Shown piece by piece: positions 9,030 to 17,432 of a DNA stretch of 56,575 nucleotides. The notes under the pieces are model-generated. The model saw nothing but the letters and a program-made list of their open reading frames with translations. It was not told where the DNA came from and did not search any database. Origin of the DNA: an uncultured Bacteroidales bacterium (GTDB lineage: Bacteria > Bacteroidota > Bacteroidia > Bacteroidales > FEN-979); contig CAIYUC010000178.1 of the NCBI GenBank assembly GCA_903929315.1, positions 1-56,575 on the forward strand, read 5' to 3'. Each line of letters starts with the position of its first letter. Position 1 is the first letter of the stretch. The translations under genes and the position numbers were made by a program.

Positions 9030-9542
9030 ATGGGAATCGTTTACTTAAAAAATATCGGCCGGTTTTTCTTCCTGGTGTTTTTCCAGGTACTAATCCTGAA
9101 CAATATCCAGTTAGGAGGATACATCAACCCTTATTTTTATGTTTATTTCATTCTGCTGCTTCCTTTTGAGACACCTCGGTGGTTGTTACTTATATCTTCC
9201 TTCCTTCTCGGACTAACGATTGATCTTTTTATGAATACACCGGGAGTGAACGCCGCGGCATGTGTTCTGATGGCCTTTGCACGCCCTTTTATCATCACTT
9301 CCATCTCCACGGGAACGGAATTCCAGATCGGTCATTCCCCCAGTCTTAGAAACCAGGGTGTAAAATGGTTCGGATATTATACAGTCATTCTCGTTCTGAT
9401 CCATCATTTTGGATTGTTCTACCTCGAGATCTTCCGTTTCAGCGAATTCTTTTCTACCTTCTTCCGTGTCGTCTTGAGCAGTATCTTTACCTTACTGCTC
9501 GTATGGATCAGCGAATATCTCTTTTATCCGAAAGGACAATAA
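9030..9542 (+). CDS. mreD: Rod shape-determining protein MreD
   Basis: 170 residues with about five hydrophobic segments (for example FFLVFFQVLILNNIQL, YINPYFYVYFILLLPF, WLLLISSFLLGLTIDLFMNTPGVNAAACVLMAFARPF). The family pattern of a polar FMNTPG turn after TM3 is present. It is the small membrane member of the Rod complex. In many Bacteroidota the next genes are mrdA (PBP2) and rodA. Here the gene is followed by a palindromic repeat and then a convergent nfo, so the operon ends early. Confidence 0.92.
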   Translation: MGIVYLKNIGRFFFLVFFQVLILNNIQLGGYINPYFYVYFILLLPFETPRWLLLISSFLLGLTIDLFMNTPGVNAAACVLMAFARPFIITSISTGTEFQIGHSPSLRNQGVKWFGYYTVILVLIHHFGLFYLEIFRFSEFFSTFFRVVLSSIFTLLLVWISEYLFYPKGQ

Positions 9543-9594
9543 ACTCATCCGTAAAAGGGGCTGACAAATAAAGAATATCAAAAGGTACTTTCTT

Positions 9595-9697
9595 CTTTCT
9601 TTGTGACCATTGTATTTTCCTGGTGTTCATTGTGGTTAAGTTTTTTTAAATTAACCACAAAGTGCACAATGTTTTATACAAAGATCACAAAGACTTT
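9595..9697. repeat. Interspersed palindromic repeat A, copy 2
   Basis: Second copy of the element at 4081-4183, sharing TGTTCATTGTGGTT, ATTAACCACAAAG, CACAATGTTTTA and ACAAAGATCACAAAGACTTT. It again sits between convergent genes (mreD and nfo). It may act as a two-way terminator, and recombination between copies could explain the loss of the usual mreD neighbours. Confidence 0.85.
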
Positions 9698-9712
9698 CCA
9701 GGTGGCCCTGAA

Positions 9713-10555
9713 TTACTTGACTAAACTATAAAGCCATTTGATCTCTTTTGCCCAGAGATCTTCTTCCGGAGTCTCTAATATCAGGGGCATATTATCAAAG
9801 CGGTTGTCATTCATTATCCTTCTGAAAAGTTCTTCACCAAGCAGACCTTTTCCAAGATTTTCATGCCTGTCAACATGTGTGCCAAGATCTTTTTTCGTAT
9901 CATTCAGATGAAGGCCTTTAAGGTATTTTATTCCTACAATCTTTTCGAATTCTTTCAGGGTTGCTTCATACCCTTTATCAGACTTAATATCATATCCTGA
10001 TGTAAAGGTATGGCAGGTGTCAAGGCAAACCCCGATACGGCTTTTGTCTTCCACAAAGTCGATAATGAAACTGAGATGTTCGAATTTATAACCAACCCAA
10101 CTACCTTGGCCGGCTGTGTTTTCAATCACTGCGGTAACTCCATGTGTCTTCTCCAGGCTCATGTTGATGGATTCTGCAATGAGCTTTAGGCATTCTTCTT
10201 CAGTGATTTGCTTCAGGTGTGCCCCCGGATGGAAATTAAGAAGTTTCAGCCCCAGCAATTCACACCGTTTCATCTCATCGAAAAAGGCCTTACGCGATTG
10301 ACCAAGAGGTCCTTTAGACGGATTACCCAAATTGATAAGGTAACTGTCATGGGGCAGGATCTGCCCGGGTTCAAATCTATATTTGGCACAATTCGCTTTG
10401 AATTGCTTTATGTTCGTTTCTGTCAATGGATTTGAAAACCATTGCCGTTGATTTTTGGTAAAAAGCGCAAATGCCTTAGCGTCTATATCATGTGCATTGA
10501 CGGGTGCATTTTCCACGCCACCCGAAGCGCTGACATGAGCTCCAACGTATTTCAT
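9713..10555 (-). CDS. nfo: Endonuclease IV (AP endonuclease)
   Basis: 280 residues from ATG 10555 ([13 protein letters not shown]), the standard start; an upstream ATG at 10618 would add an unrelated stretch over the promoter. It cuts 5' of abasic sites in base-excision repair. The TIM barrel with the tri-zinc site is seen through [78 protein letters not shown] and LILETP. All expected His, Asp and Glu metal-ligand motifs of AP_endonuc_2 enzymes are present. It stands alone, divergent from the methyltransferase at 10634, with a shared short promoter region. Confidence 0.97.
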   Translation of the reverse strand: MKYVGAHVSASGGVENAPVNAHDIDAKAFALFTKNQRQWFSNPLTETNIKQFKANCAKYRFEPGQILPHDSYLINLGNPSKGPLGQSRKAFFDEMKRCELLGLKLLNFHPGAHLKQITEEECLKLIAESINMSLEKTHGVTAVIENTAGQGSWVGYKFEHLSFIIDFVEDKSRIGVCLDTCHTFTSGYDIKSDKGYEATLKEFEKIVGIKYLKGLHLNDTKKDLGTHVDRHENLGKGLLGEELFRRIMNDNRFDNMPLILETPEEDLWAKEIKWLYSLVK

Positions 10556-10569
10556 AGTATCTTTTTGGC

Positions 10570-10577
10570 CAAAGATA
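10570..10577 (-). promoter_or_regulatory. -7 box for nfo
   Basis: On the minus strand this reads TATCTTTG, a match to TAnnTTTG, 14 bases before the nfo start codon, so the leader would be very short. No -33 box stands at normal spacing. Confidence 0.4.
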
Positions 10578-10599
10578 GTTATAACTGAACAAAATTTTA

Positions 10600-10607
10600 T
10601 ACTTTTG
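10600..10607 (+). promoter_or_regulatory. -7 box for the 10634 methyltransferase
   Basis: TACTTTTG fits TAnnTTTG, 26 bases before the start codon. It lies back to back with the nfo box on the other strand, so the two genes share a compact divergent promoter. Confidence 0.45.
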
Positions 10608-10633
10608 TTTGACTCCAAACGGACATCTTTTTA

Positions 10634-11524
10634 ATGAAAAATACCCTTTCCCCCTTTTTTAATCCTGTCCAACTTATAGGAGCTTATATTTACCATAAAA
10701 AATCTCCAAAATATAATAAAACAGCCAATGACCTTGAGTTAAAGCTCTATTCTGAAATATTACATAATGATATGCTTCATTTTGGATATTTTGATGATAT
10801 TGAAATATCTCCTGAATATATATCCATTGGCCGGCTTGAAAACGCTCAAAAAAGACATGCAGAAATTATTGTTGAACAGATCATAGACAAAAATTCTCCT
10901 GTATTGGATGTGGGATGTGGAATGGGAGGGCTATCCAATTATCTTCTTAAACATGGTTTTAATATCGAAGCATTGACTCCCGATAATAACCAAATGCAAT
11001 ACATTCGACGGGTATATAAGGATTTACCTTGTCATTATTGCAAATTCGAAGAGTTAAAGACACAAAAAAAGTTTGGTACGGTCATTAATTCCGAATCTCT
11101 TCAGTACATCTCCATCGATGAAGCGTTTAAAAAAGCAGAAAGCATTATTCTTCCGCATGGAAGATGGATCATAACCGATTGTTTCCGGACGAATGAAGAG
11201 TCGTGCAACGGGTCAGGACATGTGCTGATCCAGTTTTTGAACAAAATAAAAGAACATGGCTGGACCATCTGCTATCAGCGCGATATTACCATGCATATTT
11301 TACCTATGCTGAAACTTATTTACATGTATGTTGACAGGTTTCTCATCCCTTTGTCGCATTACGCTGACGAGAAATTAAAATACAAAAAAGCATGGCTCTA
11401 TTATTTAACGGAAAATCTCAGGAAATCGATCGCCGAAAAATCCAAAAAGGAGATTTGTGCAATCAATCCCGAGGTATTTCTTGCGGAGAAGAAATATATG
11501 ATTTTCGTACTCCAGAAACAATGA
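10634..11524 (+). CDS. Class I SAM-dependent methyltransferase, small-molecule type
   Basis: 296 residues. Motif I is clear (PVLDVGCGMGGLSNYLLKHG, about residues 95-114), followed by an acidic-type motif II region (IEALTPDNNQMQYI) and SESLQYISIDEAFKKAESIILPHGRWIITD, as in the cyclopropane-synthase/UbiE-like branch. It should transfer a methyl group from SAM to a small molecule or lipid. The N-terminal ~85 residues are helical and family-specific. The stop codon lies inside the first GAGCAATG repeat at 11521, so this repeat may have reshaped the 3' end. The substrate cannot be told. Confidence 0.8.
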   Translation: MKNTLSPFFNPVQLIGAYIYHKKSPKYNKTANDLELKLYSEILHNDMLHFGYFDDIEISPEYISIGRLENAQKRHAEIIVEQIIDKNSPVLDVGCGMGGLSNYLLKHGFNIEALTPDNNQMQYIRRVYKDLPCHYCKFEELKTQKKFGTVINSESLQYISIDEAFKKAESIILPHGRWIITDCFRTNEESCNGSGHVLIQFLNKIKEHGWTICYQRDITMHILPMLKLIYMYVDRFLIPLSHYADEKLKYKKAWLYYLTENLRKSIAEKSKKEICAINPEVFLAEKKYMIFVLQKQ

Positions 11525-11590
11525 GCAATGAAGATTGAGCAATGAGCAATATATTGTCAATTGTCAATTCTTCATTCTTCATTGCTCATT
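11521..11590. repeat. GAGCAATGAAGA palindromic repeat B, copy 1
   Basis: Left arm ATGAGCAATGAAGATTGAGC, centre with TTGTCAATTGTCAATT, right arm TTCATTCTTCATTGCTCATT. It lies between convergent genes and overlaps the stop codon of the methyltransferase. Related copies are at 14467-14540 and 14968-15054, and part of one lies in a coding frame at 11819-11863. Confidence 0.85.
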
Positions 11591-11618
11591 ACTATTCCTA
11601 GGAACTATAAGAGATTTG

Positions 11619-14432
11619 TTATTTTTTCTTTTTTGCAAATAACCCTGCCGTATACTTTTCATACAACTCAAAAAGGAATTCAATGCGTTTAGTTTCATTT
11701 GGAAATGGTTGCGGCCGGTAGCAAAGATCTACTGCCTTATCTAAATCTTGATGTGCTTTAACCAGGGTTGGAGGCATAGTCAATGGATCATAAAGGTCTG
11801 CTAATGAACATTTCTTTGTCAAATATTGCCCATTGTCATTTGCCAATTCTTCATTGCTCATTTTCTCTGGCTGTAAGAACATGTTCCTCACAGCCAAAAC
11901 CTTTTGTGCAGCCTCTTCAACTGTTTTTACCTGTTTTTCAGTTGGGTTTTCAGGCCAGGAGAAGTTGTTGTAAACGATTGTTGTTGAATAGCTAAACCGA
12001 CTTTCTAATCTTCCACATATGTATTTGACCCAAGACATGTGCATTAATGAACACAATACACCAAACGAATACCCCGTTGCATTTGAAATTGAATATATTT
12101 TATTGCTAATTATTACATTGGATTTTAAATATCCTATGGGAATGTATTTCCTTTTCTCTGACGTAACTTCTGGAAAAGCTAAAAAATTAGTTTTTGGTTG
12201 ACGAATCTCCCCAAACAGCATAGGTGTTTCAGAATCTTTAACAGTTGTTTTCCTTTTGCTTTTAAGTCGAATTTCTCGAACTTGTTGAACTCTTTGATAA
12301 ATAATATTATTCTCTTTAATTTCTTCAGGCAAAATATCTACAAGCCATAAACAATATCGTTCAATACCGTATAAAAACTCATCTCCTCCAAGAAATAAGC
12401 GTATGAACTTTTCAGAATTTGGATACCTTTCTATTAATTCGTTTTTCTCTTGCAAGGAAAGAATAAGATAACCACCATCATTCGGCATACTCCCTTTGAG
12501 CATTGACTGAACATTACAAATGGGAGAAGTCCGTTTTTTGATAAGACTATCTTTTCCGTCAATTAAATATGGATTAATATTTTTCACTTTTATTTCATGT
12601 GGTTCTCCTTTAATGTCCTCATATTCATAAATTCGTTTTTCAAAAATATCAAAATTTGAAAACCCAATAATGACAACATGTACAGCAGCTTTTCCTCGTG
12701 CTTCATTGCTCCACTTAAAAGTTCTGTGTGCAAAAAGTATTTTTATTTTATAACGGGTAAACAACTCATTCCATAGAATACCGACTTGTTCCCCTTGGGA
12801 AATGGAGTTGGTGGAAACGAATGCACATTTTGTCTTAAAGGAAGAAGATTGATCCATGTATTGTCCGGCCCGAATATACCAGGCCGTTACAAAATCCAGG
12901 ACACCGGCACCTTTTACGTTTTGGAAAACTAACTCCATATCTGCTTTCTGGTCAGAATTCATCATCTGTTTTCCCACAAACGGTGGATTTCCATAAATAA
13001 AATCAAATCGTTGTTCTCCCTTCTCCCAGGGAATAGGATCAATCAGGCTTTGCCAGTCGATCCGGAGAGCGTTGGCGCAAGCGATATTCGGGCTTTTCTG
13101 TAAAGGAAGCCGGACAAAATATTGACCGAATTCTTCACTTACCCTCATGTTCATCTGATGATCCATCAGCCACATGGCCACCTGGGCAATCTGGGAAGGA
13201 AACTCTTCGATCTCAATTCCATAAAAGCGGTCCACGTCCAACTTCAGCAATTCATGAATATCAAATACCTGTTGGCCTTTTTGTAATGTTTTAATGATCT
13301 CCAATTCCAACAATCTCAACTCCCGGTAAGAGATCACCAGGAAATTTCCGCAACCGCAGGCAGGATCAAGAAACCGAAAAGCGGCAATTTTTTCATGAAA
13401 ACGGATCAGCTTATTCCGGTTATCATTAACGGATTCATATTCTTTCCAGAGGTCATCCAGGAACAGGGGCTTTATGACTTTAAGAATATTTTTCTCAGAG
13501 GTATAGTGTGCACCAAGGTTCCTTCGTTCAACCGGGTTCATAACACTTTGGAAGAGGGAGCCAAAAATCGCAGGAGAAATAGCGCCCCAATCCAAGGCTG
13601 TACATTCCAGCAGGATCTCCCGCATTTTACTGTCGAAGGAGGCTGGAGGAAGGGATTCTTCAAACAATTTCCCGTTCACATGATGAAAAGAGGCAAGATC
13701 TTCATCCAGGTTGGTCAGTCGTTTTTCCTTGGGGGTATTCAGAACATAAAACAAAGTTGCAAGGTGATGAGCCAGGTCGCTTCCGTCTTCTTTTGTTTTA
13801 TTTTCAATATAATCCCGGAACTGGTCTTTCTCAAATATGCTGGTATCTTCAGCAAACAGGCAAAACAGCAACCTGACCAGGTACAGTTCCAGAGGATGGC
13901 CGGAATAACCAATCTCTTTCAACCGGTCATGAAGTTTCCCCATCAATTCGGCTGCATGAATATTCACAGGATCCTGTTCCCGGAACACATGTTTCTGGTA
14001 CCCGGCAATAAAGCCAAAATGTTTTACATTTTTATAAAGATCCTTCAGCTCGAATTCGCAATGAGTATCATCATCCAGGTTATATAACCGGAAACGGGCA
14101 AAATCCGACACTAAAACATACTTTGGCAGTTCGTAGTCCTTCAGTCCTGGAAAGTAATCCAAAGCTTGTTTATAAGCCTTATCGAGATCCTTTCCACGGG
14201 ATTTATGTTCCACCAGGATCGTTCCTTTCCAAAGCATATCAATATACCCGGTGGAATCATCCAGTTTTTTCACCGGTTTCTCAAAACTGGCAACCTTTCG
14301 TCTGTGAAGACCGAAAACATTAAAGAAATCATCCCAGAATGATTTTGCCTCAGCATCTTCAGAGGTTTCAGTTTCCCATTCTTTTGAGAATCGGATCGCA
14401 CGGTCTTTGATTTCGTTCCAGCTTAGTGGCAT
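11619..14432 (-). CDS. Single-chain MmeI-like (type IIL) restriction-modification enzyme
   Basis: 937 residues, close to MmeI (~920). One chain holds nuclease, N6-adenine methyltransferase and target recognition. The N-terminal PD-(D/E)xK nuclease shows D65, E75 and K77 (the D-x9-E-x-K spacing of MmeI), in GYIDMLWKGTILVEHKSRGKD. A helical spacer with LGAHYTSEKNILKVIKPLFL (~306-325) leads to methyltransferase motif I (LDPACGCGNF, 355-364) and motif IV (NPPF, 482-485). The target-recognition domain follows (~600-830), then the C-terminal SLADLYDPLTMPPTLVKAHQDLDKAVD block. Because it modifies and cuts itself, no separate methylase gene is needed. All active-site residues seen are intact. A stretch just before SLADLYDP (MSNEELANDNGQYL) is encoded by the genome's palindromic repeat B. 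Confidence 0.92.
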   Translation of the reverse strand: MPLSWNEIKDRAIRFSKEWETETSEDAEAKSFWDDFFNVFGLHRRKVASFEKPVKKLDDSTGYIDMLWKGTILVEHKSRGKDLDKAYKQALDYFPGLKDYELPKYVLVSDFARFRLYNLDDDTHCEFELKDLYKNVKHFGFIAGYQKHVFREQDPVNIHAAELMGKLHDRLKEIGYSGHPLELYLVRLLFCLFAEDTSIFEKDQFRDYIENKTKEDGSDLAHHLATLFYVLNTPKEKRLTNLDEDLASFHHVNGKLFEESLPPASFDSKMREILLECTALDWGAISPAIFGSLFQSVMNPVERRNLGAHYTSEKNILKVIKPLFLDDLWKEYESVNDNRNKLIRFHEKIAAFRFLDPACGCGNFLVISYRELRLLELEIIKTLQKGQQVFDIHELLKLDVDRFYGIEIEEFPSQIAQVAMWLMDHQMNMRVSEEFGQYFVRLPLQKSPNIACANALRIDWQSLIDPIPWEKGEQRFDFIYGNPPFVGKQMMNSDQKADMELVFQNVKGAGVLDFVTAWYIRAGQYMDQSSSFKTKCAFVSTNSISQGEQVGILWNELFTRYKIKILFAHRTFKWSNEARGKAAVHVVIIGFSNFDIFEKRIYEYEDIKGEPHEIKVKNINPYLIDGKDSLIKKRTSPICNVQSMLKGSMPNDGGYLILSLQEKNELIERYPNSEKFIRLFLGGDEFLYGIERYCLWLVDILPEEIKENNIIYQRVQQVREIRLKSKRKTTVKDSETPMLFGEIRQPKTNFLAFPEVTSEKRKYIPIGYLKSNVIISNKIYSISNATGYSFGVLCSLMHMSWVKYICGRLESRFSYSTTIVYNNFSWPENPTEKQVKTVEEAAQKVLAVRNMFLQPEKMSNEELANDNGQYLTKKCSLADLYDPLTMPPTLVKAHQDLDKAVDLCYRPQPFPNETKRIEFLFELYEKYTAGLFAKKKK
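11819..11863. repeat. Repeat B fragment inside the type IIL enzyme gene
   Basis: On the minus strand this reads ATGAGCAATGAAGAATTGGC and continues with a variant of the centre of repeat B (GACAATGGGCAATAT). It is in frame with the restriction-modification gene and codes for MSNEELANDNGQYL. Relatives of this enzyme normally pass straight from the ~VLxxR helix to SLADLYDP, so the segment looks inserted. Confidence 0.75.
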
Positions 14433-14466
14433 GATCAGACATTAAGATTCAAAGTTATGGATAATT

Positions 14467-14540
14467 AATGAGCAATGAAGAATGACCAATTGTCAATTGG
14501 ACAATATATTGCTCATTGCTCACTCTTCATTGCTCATTGC
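14467..14540. repeat. Palindromic repeat B, copy 2
   Basis: AATGAGCAATGAAGAATGAC, then CAATTGTCAATTGGACAATA and a right arm of GCTCATTGCTCACTCTTCAT plus TGCTCATTGC. It lies in the divergent space between the restriction-modification gene and the four-helix-bundle gene. Confidence 0.85.
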
Positions 14541-14543
14541 TTA

Positions 14544-14575
14544 TGTATTACCTTTTCAAAAAAAGCCGATTAATG
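14544..14575 (+). repeat. TGTATTACCTTTTCAA repeat E, copy 1
   Basis: TGTATTACCTTTTCAA, five variable bases, then GCCGATTAATG. The same two blocks with the same five-base gap occur at 53051-53082. The copy here is followed by ATTAATCTGATCGGC, so the element can form a further hairpin. Confidence 0.7.
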
Positions 14576-14599
14576 ATAAACTAATTAATCTGATCGGCA

Positions 14600-14959
14600 A
14601 TGAAAGAAAATGTGATAAAAGAGAAGTCTTTTCAGTTCTCAATAAAAATTGTTTTCCTGACAAGACAATTAAAGGAGAAGAGGACCGAGGCAGCTCTGGT
14701 TAATCAGCTTCTCAAAAGCGGTACGTCAATAGGAGCTAATGTAGAAGAAGCCTGCGCTGGGATCTCTAAAGCAGAATTTTCAATGAAAATATCTATATCC
14801 TATAAAGAAGCTAAAGAAACTCTATACTGGCTTAATGTATTGAAGAATACAAATACTATATCCCTGGAAGAGTACACCTCACTTTATAAAGATTGTGATG
14901 AGATATTAAGGATTCTGTGGGCTATCCTGAAAACAACCAGGATGAGTGGGAAGAAGTGA
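14600..14959 (+). CDS. Four-helix-bundle protein (S23 / 23S-rRNA-IVS type)
   Basis: 119 residues of four amphipathic helices with the family signature LLKSGTSIGANVEEA (about residues 40-54) and the terminal CDEILRILWAILKT. Family members were first found in intervening sequences of 23S rRNA genes, but in Bacteroidota they are common as stray genes. The crystal structures are pentameric bundles; the function is unknown. No rRNA is near. The gene is bracketed by two copies of palindromic repeat B, at 14467 and 14968, so the repeats and the gene may move or be amplified together. Confidence 0.88.
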   Translation: MKENVIKEKSFQFSIKIVFLTRQLKEKRTEAALVNQLLKSGTSIGANVEEACAGISKAEFSMKISISYKEAKETLYWLNVLKNTNTISLEEYTSLYKDCDEILRILWAILKTTRMSGKK

Positions 14960-14967
14960 ACAACAAG

Positions 14968-15054
14968 AATGAGCAATGAGGAATGAGCAATCGGCAATTG
15001 ACAATATTGCTCATCTTTTATTGCTCATTGCTCATTCTTCATTGCTCATTGCTC
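14968..15054. repeat. Palindromic repeat B, copy 3
   Basis: AATGAGCAATGAGGAATGAG with CAATCGGCAATTGACAATAT and a right arm built of TTGCTCATTGCTCATTCTTC units. It ends four bases before the 3' end of tRNA-Cys, so it may affect processing or termination of that tRNA. Confidence 0.85.
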
Positions 15055-15058
15055 CGGG

Positions 15059-15129
15059 AGGTATCGAGCGGAGTCGAACCGCTGTACGAGGTTTTGCAGA
15101 CCTCTGCCTGACCACTCGGCCACGATACC
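15059..15129 (-). tRNA. tRNA-Cys (GCA)
   Basis: The minus strand folds to a full cloverleaf of 71 bases: acceptor GGTATCG/CGATACC, D arm GGCCGAGTGGTCAGGC, anticodon stem-loop GGTCTGCAAAACC with anticodon GCA, T arm GCGGTTCGACTCCGC, and discriminator U. No CCA is encoded. Cys identity is firm from the anticodon and the U73 discriminator. It lies just upstream of a copy of repeat B (in its own direction, downstream). Confidence 0.97.
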
Positions 15130-15159
15130 ATAATTGGGAGGGCAAAGATAGAAAAAAAT

Positions 15160-15510
15160 TTATTGGGATAACATACAAGCCACCTGGTGAACCTTGCCTC
15201 CAAGTGGCGGGTTTATCTTCGCGATCCTGACCTTTGCAGATATGACATGAGGGAAGGATGAACGAACTTTGTCCAGGATCCTGTAAGCGACATGTTCAAG
15301 TAAGTGTGATTTCTGTTCCATTACAGTTTTTACAGTCTTATAAACTTCCTGATAGTTTACCGTATCATGCAACAGATCGGATTTTTCCGCAGCAGAGGTA
15401 TCAAACTCAAGTTCGAGATCGACGTTGAACATCGTTCCGATGATCTGTTCTTCTTTTAAATGGCCATGGTAAGCAAAAAACTCCATTCCTTCAAGCAAAA
15501 TCTTTCCCAT
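15160..15510 (-). CDS. folB: Dihydroneopterin aldolase
   Basis: 116 residues, normal for FolB. It splits 7,8-dihydroneopterin to 6-hydroxymethyl-dihydropterin and glycolaldehyde in folate synthesis. Key blocks: GMEFFAYHGHLKEEQIIG with the active-site Glu, DTVNYQEVYKTV, HLLEHVAYRILDKV, and VRIAKINPPLGGKVHQVA with the catalytic Lys. Other folate genes are not close. The frame is followed by tRNA-Cys in the same direction and both may share a transcript. Confidence 0.95.
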   Translation of the reverse strand: MGKILLEGMEFFAYHGHLKEEQIIGTMFNVDLELEFDTSAAEKSDLLHDTVNYQEVYKTVKTVMEQKSHLLEHVAYRILDKVRSSFPHVISAKVRIAKINPPLGGKVHQVACMLSQ

Positions 15511-15579
15511 AAGAAATTGTATTTAAAAAGACTAAATTATCAATTTTAGCTGAATAAACGCTGCCTTGTGCAATTTTCG

Positions 15580-15587
15580 TAAGTTTG
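15580..15587 (+). promoter_or_regulatory. -7 box for glnS
   Basis: TAAGTTTG fits TAnnTTTG, 40 bases before the glnS start codon. The leader that follows contains a GACGCAAA-type repeat. A -33 box at normal spacing is not visible. Confidence 0.45.
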
Positions 15588-15603
15588 TGCCATTGAAAAA
15601 TAC

Positions 15604-15627
15604 ACCGCAAAGACGCAAAGACGCAAA
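15604..15627. repeat. Short GACGCAAA tandem in the glnS leader
   Basis: ACCGCAAAGACGCAAAGACG followed by CAAA just before the glnS ATG: three short CGCAAA units. It covers the place where a ribosome-binding site would lie. Confidence 0.55.
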
Positions 15628-17310
15628 ATGGAAGAGAAAACAGCAAAGTCGTTAAATTTCATAGAGGAAATTATTGAAGAAGACTTGAAAAACCAGGTCT
15701 ATGACGGAAGAGTTCATACGCGGTTTCCGCCTGAGCCCAATGGTTATCTCCATATCGGTCATGCAAAATCGATCTGCCTGAATTTCGGGATAGCAAAAAA
15801 ATACAACGGAATGACCAACCTGCGATTCGACGATACCAATCCTGTGAAAGAAGATGTGGAATATGTCGATTCGATCAAGGAAGATATCAGGTGGCTCGGA
15901 TTTGACTGGGAAGACAGGCTTTTCTATGCTTCCGATTATTTTAACGAACTTTATAATTATGCCCTGATCCTGATAAGAAAAGGAAAAGCATATGTGTGCG
16001 ACATGACTGCGGATGAGATCAGCGAGACACGCGGTACACTTAGCCGGCCTGGGAAAGAAAGTCCATACCGGAATCGCCCGGTCGAAGAAAACCTCGATCT
16101 GTTCACCCGTATGCGTAACGGTGAATTCCCGGATGGATCCAGTGTATTAAGAGCAAAGATCGACATGGCATCGCCCAACATGCAAATGCGTGACCCGGTC
16201 CTCTACCGTATCCTTCATACATCCCATCACAGGACCGGGGATCAGTGGTGCATTTATCCCATGTACGATTTTGCCCACGGACAGTCCGATTCCATTGAGC
16301 GTATTACGCATTCGATCTGCACGCTTGAATTTGAGGTTCACCGGCCATTGTATGACTGGCTTATCCGTGAGATCGGGATCTATGCTCCCCGGCAAATCGA
16401 ATTTGCCCGTTTGAACCTGAGTTATACCGTCATGAGCAAACGCAAGTTATTGGAACTTGTGCAGGAAGGAAAGGTAACCGGGTGGGATGATCCGCGAATG
16501 CCTACGATTTGCGGTTTACGTCGCAGAGGCTATACTCCGGAAGCCATCCGGAATTTTGCCGATATTATCGGGGTGGCAAAAAGGGATAATGTGATCGATG
16601 TGAGCCTTCTTGAATTCTGTATCCGGGAAGATCTCAACAAAAGGTCCAACAGGGTTATGGCGGTGATAAATCCATTGAAAGTCATACTGGATAATTATCC
16701 GGAAGACCTGACCGAAGAAATGGAAGCAATAAATAATCCTGAAGATGAATCCCGCGGTAAAAGAAAAGTCCCGTTTTCACGTGAACTTTATATTGAGAAA
16801 GAGGACTTTATGGAGATCCCGTCCCAAAAGTATTTCCGGCTTTCCCCCGGTAAAGAAGTGCGTTTGCGGTCAGCTTATATCATAAAATGTGAAAGCTTTG
16901 TAAAAGATCCTTCCACCGGAGAGATAACAGAAATTCATTGCACATATGATCCGAAAACCCGAAGCGGAATGCCGGAAAGTAATCGCAAAGTGAAGGGTAC
17001 GCTTCACTGGTTATCAGTAAAACATGCGATTAAAGCGGAGATCCGGCTTTATGACCGGTTGTTTATGAAAGAAAATCCGGATGAGGCAGTTGAGGGGAAA
17101 GACTACAAAGATTTTCTCAACCCCGATTCGTTAAAAGTGATAACAGGACAAATCGAACCTTCCATTCTGAGGGCAAATCCCGGTGACAAATTTCAATTCG
17201 AGAGGATCGGATATTTTTGTGTTGACAAGGATTCTGCAGGGAATAACCTGATCTTTAACCGTACGGTAACGTTAAAGGATTCCTGGGTGAAAATCGGAAA
17301 AAATCAATAA
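15628..17310 (+). CDS. glnS: Glutaminyl-tRNA synthetase
   Basis: 560 residues. This class I synthetase charges tRNA-Gln directly. The HIGH motif is in [19 protein letters not shown] (about residues 34-52), and the KMSKS-equivalent is VMSKRKL (~268). The blocks [21 protein letters not shown] and [32 protein letters not shown] match GlnRS rather than GluRS. The C-terminal beta-barrel anticodon domain is complete ([21 protein letters not shown]). It is followed within 50 bases by tRNA-Gln(CUG), so the enzyme and its substrate RNA lie together. Presence of GlnRS suggests the indirect GatCAB route is not needed. Confidence 0.97.
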   Translation: MEEKTAKSLNFIEEIIEEDLKNQVYDGRVHTRFPPEPNGYLHIGHAKSICLNFGIAKKYNGMTNLRFDDTNPVKEDVEYVDSIKEDIRWLGFDWEDRLFYASDYFNELYNYALILIRKGKAYVCDMTADEISETRGTLSRPGKESPYRNRPVEENLDLFTRMRNGEFPDGSSVLRAKIDMASPNMQMRDPVLYRILHTSHHRTGDQWCIYPMYDFAHGQSDSIERITHSICTLEFEVHRPLYDWLIREIGIYAPRQIEFARLNLSYTVMSKRKLLELVQEGKVTGWDDPRMPTICGLRRRGYTPEAIRNFADIIGVAKRDNVIDVSLLEFCIREDLNKRSNRVMAVINPLKVILDNYPEDLTEEMEAINNPEDESRGKRKVPFSRELYIEKEDFMEIPSQKYFRLSPGKEVRLRSAYIIKCESFVKDPSTGEITEIHCTYDPKTRSGMPESNRKVKGTLHWLSVKHAIKAEIRLYDRLFMKENPDEAVEGKDYKDFLNPDSLKVITGQIEPSILRANPGDKFQFERIGYFCVDKDSAGNNLIFNRTVTLKDSWVKIGKNQ

Positions 17311-17315
17311 TTTTG
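17308..17315 (+). promoter_or_regulatory. -7 box for tRNA-Gln
   Basis: TAATTTTG fits TAnnTTTG, overlaps the glnS stop codon and lies 44 bases before the tRNA. It allows transcription of the tRNA apart from glnS. Confidence 0.4.
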
Positions 17316-17359
17316 CACCTCACACTCACACTTCCATCACACACAAACTCACACCCTAT

Positions 17360-17432
17360 TGTCCGATGGTGTAACTGGTAACACAACTGACTCTGGATCA
17401 GTAGAGTCCAGGTTCGAGCCCTGGTCGGACAA
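17360..17432 (+). tRNA. tRNA-Gln (CUG)
   Basis: A 73-base cloverleaf: acceptor TGTCCGA/TCGGACA, anticodon stem ACTGA/TCAGT with loop CTCTGGA (anticodon CTG), T arm CCAGGTTCGAGCCCTGG and discriminator A. The U1-A72 start is usual for tRNA-Gln. Its 3' end (from 17420) is the attachment site of the integrative element that follows: the same 14 bases recur at 27599. Confidence 0.96.

Noticed and set aside
13395-14087. 230-codon open frame on the plus strand within the MmeI-like gene
   Set aside because: It is antisense to a well-supported enzyme with intact motifs, and its translation has no recognisable domain.
14482-14703. 73-codon frame starting in repeat B
   Set aside because: It begins in palindromic repeat DNA and overlaps the four-helix-bundle gene in another frame.
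11521-15054. Repeated GAGCAATG units considered as a CRISPR array
   Set aside because: The units are palindromic and irregularly spaced in separate intergenic spots, without spacers of constant length and without cas genes.
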